DNA of 64,000 nucleotides, taken from contig CAVZFC010000022.1 in NCBI GenBank assembly GCA_963774445.1, positions 656,429-720,428 on the forward strand, written 5' to 3'. Below the pieces are notes generated by a model. It had not been told where the DNA came from. It saw only the letters and a list, made by a program, of their open reading frames with translations, and made no database searches. The stretch comes from CAVUQH01 sp963774445 (GTDB lineage Bacteria > Myxococcota_A > Polyangia > Haliangiales > Haliangiaceae). Below are positions 38,660 through 46,719 of this stretch, piece by piece. Made by a program: the position numbers and the translations under genes. The first letter of the stretch is position 1, and each line of letters begins with the position of its first letter.

Positions 38660-38797
38660 GAGATTATTCCTTGGTTCCGGAAAACTTCAGATATAAAAGG
38701 TTGATGAATAAAGAGTTAGCATCAGAAGGCTTGAAGAATCAAGTATTGAAAAATGAAAAGTGTCTGGATAAATATTTCCTAGTAGAATGATCTACAC
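38660..38797 (+). promoter_or_regulatory. AT-rich divergent promoter region of O-methyltransferase and marR
   Basis: In strong contrast to the window, this spacer is roughly two-thirds A+T. For marR (plus strand): -35 TTGAAA (38746-38751), 17-bp spacer, -10 TAAATA (38769-38774). Candidate operators are CTTGA-AGAA-TCAAG (38730-38743) and TGATG-N13-CATCA (38702-38724), both inverted repeats suitable for a MarR dimer. Confidence 0.55.
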
Positions 38798-39263
38798 ATG
38801 CTGCCCAAATCTCTTCGCGATCGGCCCCCGCGCGACCGGCCTCAGGTGCGCTTGCTCCGCGCGGTGATGCGCGCCAACGCGGCGCTGCGCGACCTGCTCA
38901 AAGAGACGCCCCGGCAGTTCGGGCTGTCGATGGCTGAGTTCGACTTCATCGCCGCGCTGGGCAACACGGAGGGGCTGCGCATGAGTGACCTGGCGCACGC
39001 CATGATCACGACGCCGTCCAACGTCACCCGGATCTGCTCGGCGATGGAGAAGAGGGGGCTCGCCGTGCGCGAGCGGTCTCCCGACTCCGACCGTGAGGTC
39101 ATCGCGAAGCTCACTCCCGAGGGGCAGAAGGAGTTCGAGAGAGTCTTCCCACAGATCGTGGAGTACACGACGAGCAGCATCGGTTCAACTCCTGCCCGAG
39201 GAGGAGCAGGTCGCCATCGCAGACGCCCTGGAGCGGATCGTCGAGCAGCTCCGCGGCCGGTGA
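38798..39263 (+). pseudogene. MarR-family regulator, frameshifted near its C-terminus
   Basis: The frame from ATG 38798 gives a normal MarR fold: helix FGLSMAEFDFIAALGNTEGL, HTH MSDLAHAMITTPSNVTRICS, wing AVRERSPDSDREVIAKLT. At ~39184 the frame breaks (SSIG, then STPARGG). Removing one T from GGTTCAA gives SSIGQLLPEEEQ and a clean end ADALERIVEQLRGR at TGA 39261-39263, a 154-residue protein of usual MarR length. As read, the frame runs on into unrelated sequence up to 40663. Either a real disabling mutation of the last dimerisation helix, or a sequencing error. Confidence 0.85.
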
Positions 39264-39317
39264 CGCCGGGCCCGACGGTCGCCCGGCAGCCGCCTCGATC
39301 TGTTACGATGGGGCGTT

Positions 39318-41114
39318 GTGCCGTTTGGGGATCGGCTAGACGCCCGCGAGTCGCAGGGCGACGAGACGGGAGACCGACAGCCCGGCGACGTCGAGGCGCA
39401 GGAGGAAGACGATCGCGCGCGGGCGCTTCGCCTGTCGCAGTCGATCGTCCGGCAGAGCCTCGAGGGGCCCGGGCCGAACAGCGTCAACGGCCGCGTGCCG
39501 GCGCCCGCCGAGTGGAAGACGGCGACGCGGCACTCGCACTCGAGCCGCAGCAAAGACTTGCGGCGCGTCAACCGCCAGCTGGCGTCGTACCACGCGGCCC
39601 GGTCGCCCGAAGAAAAGGCGATGGCGCTCGAGCTGCTCGCGCAGCTGTGCGCGATCTACGCCGGCAAGAAGAGCGGCGGGAAGCGGCGGCAGCTGGTCAC
39701 CAGCCTGGGCGAGGCGGCGCGGTCGGAGCTGGGGCGGCTGCAGGCCGCGCAGCGGCCCGCGCAACCTGGGTGGAGGCCCGGGGTGGTGCCGGCGCAGCAG
39801 CCGGTGAGCCCGGCGCCCGCGCCGCAACAAGCGCCGCAGGCTCCCAGCGCCTCGAAGCAGGTGGGGGACGAGCTGTGGCAGCGGATGGGGCCCTTCGTCG
39901 CGGGCGACGTGGAGAAGGCCGGGTCGGCCGGCATGCCGTGGACCGAGATCTCCGACAAGATCGCCGGCTCCCTGAAGAGCTCCGGCTACTCGGGCAGCCC
40001 GGACGGGATTCTCAGGTGGGCGTGGCAGGCTGGCCTCTTCTTTCGCAGCCCGCGCGATCCGGCCAGGATCGTCGCGACCAGCGCCGAGCTCGACTTCCTC
40101 GCGGTCGTGGTCATCGGCAAGGTGCGCTCGGCCAGCGTCGCGCGCGCGGCGCTGGAAACCAGGATCAGCGCGAACATCGCCGGCCATGTGCCGTTCGACG
40201 GCAAGGCGGTGATCGACCACGCCCTGGCCAAGGGGTGGATCGTCGAGGTCAATGGAAAGCTCGCTCATCCGGCAATGCCGGCCGCTCCGGGAGAGCAGGA
40301 TTCGATCCGCCAGGCCGCGACCGGCAAGCAGTCGGCGCAGGCCGGTCGCGTCGCCGATCGCGGAGGCGCGGGCTGGGCCACCCTGGGGATGTGGCAGAGC
40401 CACACCGGGGAAGACCAGCAGGGCGTGCGCTATCTCCAGGGCGGCGACCGCGAGGAGCGCGTGCTCCGGCTCGTGAACGGTCAGTTCATCGACGCCAGCG
40501 GCGCTCTCGCCAATGGACCGGACCTGCAGGGCGAAGCGCCCGCGGAGGTGTGGGCGAGCAACCCCGCGGCCGCCACGGCGCGGCGCAAGCAGATCGCCAT
40601 CGACGAGCACGGCTGGACGAAGGAGGAGGCGGAGCAGGCCAACGCCGGTGGCGCCAATCGTGACAAGGCGCTGTGGGGGCAGATTTCGCTTCGCGTCGTC
40701 GACGAGCTGCGCAACGATCCGCGCCTGATCTTCGTCATGAACAGCGGCGGACAGTTCTTCGCCGGGCGCGGCTACCAGAACCTGACCCATCATTCCAGCT
40801 TCCTCGCGGGCGGCTCGGTCGCCGCGGCCGGTGAGCTGGGGCTGAGCGGCGGTCGCCCGACGGTGATCTCCAACGAGTCCGGCCACTACCAGCCGGGGCC
40901 GGCCTACCTGTGGCAGGCGCTGCGGCAAATGCAGCTCGGCGGCGTCAACGTCGCGAGCGTGCGCGTGGAGCTGTACGGTTGCGCGCCGCTCACGGGCAAG
41001 GAGCTGCTCGAGACTTTCGACCCGAGCGCCCCCGTGGGCGATCCGCGCCATCTGTCGTTCGACCAGGACGCGGCGGTGGCCGCGATTCGCGCCTGGCAGG
41101 CAAAACGGTCGTGA
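39318..41114 (+). CDS. Polymorphic-toxin/effector-like protein
   Basis: 598 residues from GTG 39318. No signal peptide. N-terminal polar region; a helical block (~75-135: DLRRVNRQLASYHAARSPEE, ICAIYAGKK-type basic end) as in some contractile-injection cargo proteins; a Pro/Gln linker (~140-170); a winged-helix-like middle (~175-310, PWTEISDKIAGSLKSSGYSG); and a C-terminal domain (~455-560) with RLIFVMNSGGQFFAGRGYQN, HHSSFLAGGSVAAAGELGLS and VISNESGHYQPG. The H-S-S...A-x-GE...SGHY.P pattern recurs at the C-termini of diverse bacterial toxin-like proteins; its activity is unknown to me. The next gene overlaps by 4 bases, the arrangement of effector and immunity genes. Confidence 0.75.
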   Translation: MPFGDRLDARESQGDETGDRQPGDVEAQEEDDRARALRLSQSIVRQSLEGPGPNSVNGRVPAPAEWKTATRHSHSSRSKDLRRVNRQLASYHAARSPEEKAMALELLAQLCAIYAGKKSGGKRRQLVTSLGEAARSELGRLQAAQRPAQPGWRPGVVPAQQPVSPAPAPQQAPQAPSASKQVGDELWQRMGPFVAGDVEKAGSAGMPWTEISDKIAGSLKSSGYSGSPDGILRWAWQAGLFFRSPRDPARIVATSAELDFLAVVVIGKVRSASVARAALETRISANIAGHVPFDGKAVIDHALAKGWIVEVNGKLAHPAMPAAPGEQDSIRQAATGKQSAQAGRVADRGGAGWATLGMWQSHTGEDQQGVRYLQGGDREERVLRLVNGQFIDASGALANGPDLQGEAPAEVWASNPAAATARRKQIAIDEHGWTKEEAEQANAGGANRDKALWGQISLRVVDELRNDPRLIFVMNSGGQFFAGRGYQNLTHHSSFLAGGSVAAAGELGLSGGRPTVISNESGHYQPGPAYLWQALRQMQLGGVNVASVRVELYGCAPLTGKELLETFDPSAPVGDPRHLSFDQDAAVAAIRAWQAKRS

Positions 41115-41656
41115 GCGATCCCACCGACAGCGCGCGGATGATCGAGGCGTTCAGCGCCGAGCTTCCGCCGTTCAGCGGCAGCGAAGCCATCCGCAACGCC
41201 GCGCGCGGGCGCGACCCGCTGCAGGACGCCGCCGTCAACTACCTGGAGCGACGGTGGCTGGGCGAGTCGGGGCCCGGCTCCGGCCACACCGCGATCGCAC
41301 TTCTGATCGTCTCCGCCAGCGACGCGCACGTGCGGCGCTTCGCCGACCGCGTGCTGTTTCGCGTTCCGGACGCCACCGGTTACCGCGCGCTGGCCCCGCT
41401 GCTGCGCAACCTGGTCGACGACGCCGGCCTCGCCGCGCTGATCGAGCAGGCCCTGGGCAGCCCCGACGACCGCGTCGCCGCCCGCGCCCTGGACCTGCAG
41501 TACCACTGCTACGGCTTCCCCGACCGGTTCACCCTGTCGGCCGACGACGCCGGCCGCATCGGCGCCCGGGTCGCCGCGCTGCGCGCACGCGACGTCACCG
41601 GGGGGCCGCTGGCCGACGCCCTCGAGCGCTACAGCCCACCGCCCCCTAGCCGGTAA
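41111..41656 (+). CDS. HEAT-like protein, candidate immunity partner of the upstream toxin-like protein
   Basis: 181 residues from GTG 41111, overlapping the toxin-like stop (GTGA). Largely helical with two or three HEAT-like repeats (AVNYLERRWLGESGPGSGHT, YRALAPLLRNLVDDAGLAAL, SPDDRVAARALDLQYHCYG). Acidic overall, no signal or TM segment, as expected for an immunity protein that binds a basic toxin in the cytosol. No named immunity family is recognised. The frame extends upstream to 40910 only as overlap with the toxin gene. Confidence 0.7.
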   Translation: MSDPTDSARMIEAFSAELPPFSGSEAIRNAARGRDPLQDAAVNYLERRWLGESGPGSGHTAIALLIVSASDAHVRRFADRVLFRVPDATGYRALAPLLRNLVDDAGLAALIEQALGSPDDRVAARALDLQYHCYGFPDRFTLSADDAGRIGARVAALRARDVTGGPLADALERYSPPPPSR

Positions 41657-41709
41657 GCGGCGCGGCAGCCGGCGACGAGGCGCGCTCCGTCGGCTATGCT
41701 CCGGGGGCG

Positions 41710-42615
41710 ATGGCCGAATCCCTCTACGACATCATCGGCGTCCAGCGGAGCGCGGGCGACGACGAGATCCGCAAGGCGTACCGCAAGCTGGCGCGCAAGT
41801 ATCACCCCGACGTAAACCCCGGTGACGCGGGCGCCGAGGATCAGTTCAAGAAGGTCGCCGCCGCCTACGAGGTGCTGTCGGACGCCGACAAGCGCAAGGC
41901 GTACGACGAGTTCGGCGAGGAGTCGCTCAAGGGCGGCTTCGATCCGGACAAGGCGCGGGCGTACCAGGACTGGCAGCGGGCGCGCTCTGGCGGCGAGGAG
42001 GCGTTCCGCGGTCGCGGCGGTCCCGACATGGGCGGCTTCGATCTGAGCGACCTGTTCGGCTTCGGCCGCAAGCGCGGGCCGATGCGCGGTGCCGATCTCC
42101 ACGCGGTGGTCGAGATGACGCTGGCGCAATCGATCGCCGGCGGTGAGACCCGGCTGGATCTGCCCGGGCGCGGGACGACGACGGTGCGCATTCCGCCAGG
42201 TGCCGACGACGGCTCGATCCTGCGCATCGCCGGCAAGGGCCAGCCAGGCGTCAGCGGCGGACCGGCGGGCGACCTGGTGATCGAGACCCGCCTGCGACCG
42301 CACCCGCAGGTGTCACGCAGCGGGCTGGATCTGTCGCTGAAGGTCCCGGTTACGGTCGACGAGGCGTACAACGGCGCGTCGATTGAGATCCCGACCTTCG
42401 ACGGGCCGGTCAAGCTGACGGTGCCGCCGCGCTCGCAATCGGGCACGCGCCTCCGACTCAAGAACAAGGGCGTGGCTCGTGGCAAGAAGCGGGGAGATTT
42501 CTACGTCGAGCTCGACGTCAGGCTCCCCGATAGCGACGCTGCCGAGGTCGCCGAGGCGCTGCGCCAGGCCGCCGCCGGCTACTCGGCACCCGTGCGAAAG
42601 GAGCTGCGACTGTGA
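41710..42615 (+). CDS. cbpA: CbpA-type DnaJ co-chaperone
   Basis: 301 residues. J-domain with HPD at 32-34 (RKLARKYHPDVN), a Gly/Phe-rich linker (~85-125, GGFDLSDLFGFGRKRG) and the two C-terminal beta-sandwich substrate domains (LPGRGTTTVRIPPGADDGSI, PPRSQSGTRLRLKNKG). The zinc-finger CxxCxGxG repeats of DnaJ are absent, as in CbpA. It stimulates DnaK ATPase and delivers substrates. The next gene, overlapping by 4 bases, encodes its modulator CbpM. Confidence 0.93.
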   Translation: MAESLYDIIGVQRSAGDDEIRKAYRKLARKYHPDVNPGDAGAEDQFKKVAAAYEVLSDADKRKAYDEFGEESLKGGFDPDKARAYQDWQRARSGGEEAFRGRGGPDMGGFDLSDLFGFGRKRGPMRGADLHAVVEMTLAQSIAGGETRLDLPGRGTTTVRIPPGADDGSILRIAGKGQPGVSGGPAGDLVIETRLRPHPQVSRSGLDLSLKVPVTVDEAYNGASIEIPTFDGPVKLTVPPRSQSGTRLRLKNKGVARGKKRGDFYVELDVRLPDSDAAEVAEALRQAAAGYSAPVRKELRL

Positions 42616-42878
42616 AACGCGTGACCCTGCAGCAGCTGATCGAATGTGTCGATGGCGACCACGAGCTGGTCGAGCTTCTGGTGCGCGAGCGGGTGATCGA
42701 GGCGAGCCCGGACGGCTTCCGCATCGAGGAGGTCGATCGGGTGCTGACCTCGCACACTCTGGTCCGTGACCTCGAGGTCAACATCGCCGGCGTCAACATC
42801 ATCCTTCGCCTGCGCGAGGAGTTGGCCGAGGCGCGCCAGCACATCGCCGAGCTGGAGAAGAAGCTGGCCGGCGGCTAG
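42612..42878 (+). CDS. cbpM: CbpM-like chaperone modulator
   Basis: 88 residues from a GTG overlapping the cbpA stop (GTGA). A MerR-like N-terminal helix-turn-helix (LQQLIECVDGDHELVELLVR) and a C-terminal long helix (IILRLREELAEARQHIAELE). CbpM binds the CbpA J-domain and blocks its co-chaperone action. Start and size agree with the family; the tight overlap supports 1:1 synthesis with its target. Confidence 0.87.
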   Translation: MKRVTLQQLIECVDGDHELVELLVRERVIEASPDGFRIEEVDRVLTSHTLVRDLEVNIAGVNIILRLREELAEARQHIAELEKKLAGG

Positions 42879-42974
42879 GCGCCGTCGTCTCGGCGCAGCC
42901 CGACGAGCCAGCTGACGGCGCCGATCAGCCCCCACAGACCAGCAGCCCTCCGGATCGCGCTTGTCACCGCTCGC

Positions 42975-43487
42975 TCATCCCAGCGACTTGCGCAGGCGGT
43001 GCTCGCCGATGACCACGCCGTCGGCCAGCCGCACCTGCTTGGTGCCGCCATCGAGCGCGTAGCCGACGGCGCCGTAGAACCGGTCGGCGCGGGCGTTGCC
43101 GTCCAGCGCCCAGACGATGGCCTCGGTGAAGCCGGCGGCGACCAGCGCTTCCTCGTCGGCGCGGTACAGCTTGCGGCCCAGCCCTTGCCGCCAGCGGGAG
43201 CCGATCACGTAGAGAGCCAGGAGCTCTCCCTCGGAGGCTGGCGCGTTTTCGTCGCGGCTGGGGCCGTGGCCGGAGAAGCCGATGACGCGGTCGTCCTCGA
43301 CCAGCACCATGGTCGTGAATGGCCCACCGGCCAGGTTGCGCTGCCAGCGCTCGGTGCGTTGCTCGATGCTCATCGCATCGAGGTAGCTGTCGGCGATCAG
43401 CCCGCGGTACGCCGCCTGCCAGGTGAGCACCTGCACGCGCGCGATGGCCTCTGCGTCCGCCGGTTCTGCCACGCGCACGACGACCAT
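42975..43487 (-). CDS. GNAT-family N-acetyltransferase
   Basis: 170 residues. GNAT fold with VLTWQAAYRGLIADSYLD near the start, an acceptor strand (GELLALYVIGSRWRQGLGRK), the acetyl-CoA-binding R-x2-G-x-G-R/K motif (WRQGLGRKLY), and a later FYGAVGYALDG strand. Substrate unknown. Isolated gene, convergent with cbpM and divergent from the GMC oxidoreductase. Confidence 0.9.
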   Translation of the reverse strand: MVVVRVAEPADAEAIARVQVLTWQAAYRGLIADSYLDAMSIEQRTERWQRNLAGGPFTTMVLVEDDRVIGFSGHGPSRDENAPASEGELLALYVIGSRWRQGLGRKLYRADEEALVAAGFTEAIVWALDGNARADRFYGAVGYALDGGTKQVRLADGVVIGEHRLRKSLG

Positions 43488-43543
43488 CTGCTCGAACGTA
43501 CCACCGCCGCCCTGGTCGTGGCAGATCGGGTAAGCTCCCGACC

Positions 43544-45121
43544 ATGACGTCGCACTACGACTGGATCGTCATCGGCTCCGGTTTCGGCGGGAGCGTGTCG
43601 GCGCTGCGCCTGGCCGAAAAGGGGTACCGGGTGCTGGTCGTGGAGAAGGGCAAGCGGTTTGGCCTGAGCGACTTCCCCAAGAACAACTGGGATCTCAAGC
43701 GCTGGATGTGGATGCCTCCGGCCGGGCTGCAGGGCATCTTCCAGATGTCGTTCTTCGACCACGTGACGATCCTCCACGGCGTGGGAGTGGGCGGTGGCTC
43801 GCTGACGTATGCCAACACCTTGCCGACGCCGACCCGGAACTTCTTCGTCAACCCGTCGTGGTCACACCTGGCCGACTGGCAGCGCGAGCTCGAGCCGCAT
43901 TACCAGATGGCCGAGCGGATGCTCGGCGCCACGCCGTTTCCCGGCAACACGCCGGCCGACCGCATCATGCGCGAGATCGCGCAGGACATAGGTCGCGAGG
44001 ACCACTTCCACAAGACCAAGGTCGCGGTCTTCTTCGGCAAGCCGGATGTGCGGGTACCCGACCCGTACTTCGACGGCAAGGGACCCGACCGGGTCGGCTG
44101 CACCTTCTGCGGCGCGTGCATGACCGGCTGCCGCGTGGGCGCCAAGAACACCCTCGACCAGAACTACCTGTACCTGGCCGAGGCGCTCGGCTGCGAGGTG
44201 AAGTCCGAGACCGAGGTCACCGCGGTGCGCGCGGTCAACGGCGGCTACCGAGTCGAGACGCAGAACGCCCTCGGCCGGCGCAAGCACGCGTCGAGCTTTA
44301 CCGCCGACAAGGTGATCTTCGCCGGCGGCGTGCTCGGCAGCTTGCCGTTGCTCCTGAAGATGCAGGAGGATCCGCAGGGGCTGCCGCGGCTGTCGCCGAC
44401 GCTCGGCTACAACGTGCGCACCAACAGCGAGTCGCTGATCGGCATCATCGCGCCGGACGTCAAGGAAGACCTGACCAACGGCATCGCCATCACGTCGATC
44501 TTGCACACCGACGAGCACAGCCACATAGAGCCGGTCCGCTACGGCCACGGCTCCAGCTTCTTCCGCACCTTGAGCCTGCCGCACGCGCCCGGCAGCAACC
44601 TGGTCGCGCGCATGGCCCGCGCGGCCGTCAACGTGGCCCGGAATCCGGGACTGTGGGCCCGGGCGTATACGGCCCGGGACTTCTCGCGCAAGACCCAGGT
44701 GCTGCTGTACATGCGCACCCTCGAGGGGAGCATGCGGTTCAAGCTGGGGCGCAGCGCCTACACCGGCTTCCGCCGCGGCCTGGTCAGCGAGATCACCGAC
44801 CCGGCCGGCGCGCCCAGCGCGTTCATGGACGAGGCCACGGACCTGGCCGATCGCTTCGCGCAGAAGGTCGGGGGCGTCAAGAGCAGCCTGGTCACCGAGC
44901 TGGCGTTCGGCACACCGTCCACGGCGCACATCCTCGGCGGCTGCGTCATGGGCGCCAACGCCGACGAAGGCGTCATCGACTCCGAGCACCGCGCCTTTGG
45001 CTACGACGGCCTGTACATCATCGACGGTTCGGCGGTGTCGGCGAACCCGGGCGTCAACCCGTCGCTCACCATCACCGCGCTGGCCGAGCGCGCGATGAGC
45101 AAGATCCCGGCAAAGGCGTGA
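43544..45121 (+). CDS. GMC oxidoreductase with ferredoxin-like Cys motif (cholesterol oxidase-like)
   Basis: 525 residues. FAD motif GSGFGG at 11-16, HGVGVGGGSLTYANTLPTP at ~78-95, and a C-terminal HILGGCVMGANADEGVID plus VSANPGVNPSLTITALAERA, as in cholesterol oxidase-like GMC enzymes. Cys 186, 189, 192 and 196 (CTFCGACMTGC) give C-x2-C-x2-C-x3-C, the spacing of a 4Fe-4S ferredoxin motif, unusual in flavoenzymes of this fold. No export signal. The stop lies 1 base from the convergent methyltransferase stop. Substrate unknown, possibly a sterol or long-chain alcohol. Confidence 0.9.
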   Translation: MTSHYDWIVIGSGFGGSVSALRLAEKGYRVLVVEKGKRFGLSDFPKNNWDLKRWMWMPPAGLQGIFQMSFFDHVTILHGVGVGGGSLTYANTLPTPTRNFFVNPSWSHLADWQRELEPHYQMAERMLGATPFPGNTPADRIMREIAQDIGREDHFHKTKVAVFFGKPDVRVPDPYFDGKGPDRVGCTFCGACMTGCRVGAKNTLDQNYLYLAEALGCEVKSETEVTAVRAVNGGYRVETQNALGRRKHASSFTADKVIFAGGVLGSLPLLLKMQEDPQGLPRLSPTLGYNVRTNSESLIGIIAPDVKEDLTNGIAITSILHTDEHSHIEPVRYGHGSSFFRTLSLPHAPGSNLVARMARAAVNVARNPGLWARAYTARDFSRKTQVLLYMRTLEGSMRFKLGRSAYTGFRRGLVSEITDPAGAPSAFMDEATDLADRFAQKVGGVKSSLVTELAFGTPSTAHILGGCVMGANADEGVIDSEHRAFGYDGLYIIDGSAVSANPGVNPSLTITALAERAMSKIPAKA

Positions 45122-45122
45122 G

Positions 45123-45749
45123 CTAGCGCCGCCGGGCGATTCCCCGGATCGTCGGCCTGACGACGGGCGTCGCCTTGCGCATGCTCTGTCGCTGCAGCTC
45201 TTCGACCTCGAACCCGGCCCCCTGGATCGCGGCGGCCGTCTCCCGGGTCAGGTGACAGTTGCCGAACAGCCGTTTCCACACCGGCTCGATGCGACGCTGC
45301 CAGCGCAAACGCTCCGGGTTGTCGTGCGCGGCCACATGCTCGAGGAAGACCAGGGTTCCACCGGGCCGCAACACCCGGCGGCATTCGGCCAGCGCCTGGT
45401 CGGGATCGGCCACCGAACAGAGGACCAGCGTGCAGACCACCGCGTCGAAGCTGGCATCCGGCACCGACAGCTGCTCCGCCGGAGCCTCGATCAGCTCCAA
45501 CGGCGCGAGCGCTTCGCCGAACCGGCGCCGCAACCGGCGGCGCATGTGCCGGTCCGGCTCTGCGAGCACCAGCCGGGAGACACCGGCGCCGTAGTGCGGC
45601 AGGTTTGCGCCCGTGCCCGCGCCGACCTCGAGGACCTCGCCGTGCACGGAGTCCAGCAGCTCGTGCCGCCACTCGGACACGCACGCCTCTTCGCTCGGTC
45701 GCGTCAGCCGGTCGTACAGGGGCGCGAGCAGGAGGGTGCTGACCGACAT
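45123..45749 (-). CDS. METTL7-like class I SAM-dependent methyltransferase
   Basis: 208 residues from ATG 45749. Motif I VLEVGAGTGANLPHY, then LVLAEPDRHMRRRLRRRF, SFDAVVCTLVLCSVADPDQAL and RVLRPGGTLVFLEHVAAHDN, like the METTL7/UbiE-type small-molecule methyltransferases. The N-terminus is hydrophobic (STLLLAPLYDRLT). A frame extending to 46232 is antisense to the CarD gene and was rejected. Convergent with the GMC gene, their stops 1 base apart. Confidence 0.88.
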   Translation of the reverse strand: MSVSTLLLAPLYDRLTRPSEEACVSEWRHELLDSVHGEVLEVGAGTGANLPHYGAGVSRLVLAEPDRHMRRRLRRRFGEALAPLELIEAPAEQLSVPDASFDAVVCTLVLCSVADPDQALAECRRVLRPGGTLVFLEHVAAHDNPERLRWQRRIEPVWKRLFGNCHLTRETAAAIQGAGFEVEELQRQSMRKATPVVRPTIRGIARRR

Positions 45750-45803
45750 GCCACGAAGAATACCCGACCTCCGCGCAGCACCGATGCCGGGCAGAATGGT
45801 CGC

Positions 45804-45865
45804 ATCTGCCCGCGGCTGGGCAGATACGGGCCATTCCCGGTTGACTTGTGGCGCTGTCAGGTCAA
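45804..45865. promoter_or_regulatory. Inverted repeats in the divergent methyltransferase / carD spacer
   Basis: ATCTGCCC (45804-45811), loop GCGGCT, GGGCAGAT (45818-45825) is a perfect 8-bp inverted repeat; a third GGGCAGA half-site lies at 45789. Downstream, TTGAC (45841-45845) and GTCAA (45861-45865) are complements 15 bp apart, and TTGACT could be the -35 for carD. Function is inferred from position only. Confidence 0.45.
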
Positions 45866-45964
45866 AGTGTTGGCCCGGTCTCACCGCATTCTGCATGTGA
45901 CCGTGTGCGAGCGGCCCTGTGAGCCGGCTCGGGCGTTCGATCGGACCACCGCAGTCGGTGGCAG

Positions 45965-46492
45965 GTGTGTTGGTTGCACGAGAGCGAAATACGCAAGCTG
46001 GGAATCGGAACACGAGTCTTTCTGCCCCCACACGGGGTGGCTCAGTTATTGGGTATCGAGGAGCACGCTTTCGGCGAGCATTCGCAGACGTTCTACGTCC
46101 TCGGGCTCGCGCGTGGTGACAAGCTGCTGATCCCGAGCGAGAACCTGTCAACGGCCGGCCTGCGCGAGTTGGTCTCGCCGAGCACCGCGCACCGCTTGCT
46201 CGCGCAGGCGACCACCGCGCCCGCGACGCCATCTCCCTCGTACTGGCGCGAGCGTGCCGCGACCCATGCCGAAGGGCTGCGTACCGGGGAAGCCGAGAAG
46301 TACACCGAGATCCTCCAGCAACTCCTCCATCGTTCGCGGACGGAGAAGCTCTCGGCTACCGACCAGCACTCGCTCCAGGTCGCGCGCGGCTACTTCGTCG
46401 CCGAGATCTCTGCCGCGCTGGACCAGCCCGCAGAAGCGATCGAAGCAGCGCTGATGGGCGAGGTGGTCAACCTCGCACAGGAGAGCCAATGA
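45965..46492 (+). CDS. CarD-family transcription regulator
   Basis: 175 residues from GTG 45965 (a TTG at 45974 would also fit). The N-terminal Tudor-like CarD/RID domain reads LGIGTRVFLPPHGVAQLLGI and YVLGLARGDKLLIPSENLST; the C-terminal helical domain is SYWRERAATHAEGLRTGEAE, HSLQVARGYFVAEISAALD. CarD proteins bind the RNA polymerase beta subunit and stabilise the open complex; Myxococcus uses paralogues in development and stress. The pattern is divergent from textbook CarD (VFLPPHG, not VVYPAHG). The ATG of a zinc-ribbon protein overlaps its stop. Confidence 0.82.
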   Translation: MCWLHESEIRKLGIGTRVFLPPHGVAQLLGIEEHAFGEHSQTFYVLGLARGDKLLIPSENLSTAGLRELVSPSTAHRLLAQATTAPATPSPSYWRERAATHAEGLRTGEAEKYTEILQQLLHRSRTEKLSATDQHSLQVARGYFVAEISAALDQPAEAIEAALMGEVVNLAQESQ

Positions 46493-46686
46493 CCCACTAT
46501 GCCCAGTTCTGTCCCAATCTGAACCACCGCCGCTCCGACGCCCCGGTGCGCGGTTGCCCGACCTGTGGCGGCGTGGTCAACGACAAGATTCGCGCCAGCC
46601 ACTGCAGCGACCTCGAGCACGCCCGTCGCCGCAAAGCCGGCGACATGTTCTGCACCGGCTGCAACGAGCAGCTGCGCAAGCCGTGA
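46489..46686 (+). CDS. Small zinc-ribbon protein co-translated with CarD-like regulator
   Basis: 65 residues; ATG overlaps the carD-like stop (ATGA). Cys pairs GCPTCGG (~23-26) and FCTGCNE (~54-57) form a zinc ribbon; further Cys at FCPNLNH and HCSDLEH could make a second site. Basic, cytosolic and too short for an enzyme. Some CarD-type regulators of myxobacteria act with a zinc-binding partner (CarG), so a partner role is plausible, but this protein lacks CarG's HExxH metalloprotease-like motif. A strong terminator follows. Confidence 0.7.
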   Translation: MTHYAQFCPNLNHRRSDAPVRGCPTCGGVVNDKIRASHCSDLEHARRRKAGDMFCTGCNEQLRKP

Positions 46687-46690
46687 CGTG

Positions 46691-46719
46691 AAAGCGCCGG
46701 GGAGGAGCCCCGGCGCTTT
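46691..46719. terminator. Strong stem-loop terminator after the zinc-ribbon gene
   Basis: AAAGCGCCGGGG (46691-46702), loop AGGAG, CCCCGGCGCTTT (46708-46719): a perfect 12-bp stem, A-rich on one side and T-rich on the other, so it can act in both directions. It separates the carD unit from the convergent lon gene, whose stop is at 46767. Confidence 0.8.

Noticed and set aside
38798..40663. A single 621-residue protein starting with MarR
   Set aside because: After ~39184 this frame is antisense-like Arg-rich sequence; the MarR end and the toxin-like protein lie in other frames.
39336..41051. Minus-strand frame of 571 residues
   Set aside because: Antisense to the toxin-like gene; Arg/Ala/Leu-rich with no pattern.
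46489..46686. Zinc-ribbon gene as ribosomal protein L36/L33-like
   Set aside because: Cys spacing and length do not match; no ribosomal protein genes around.
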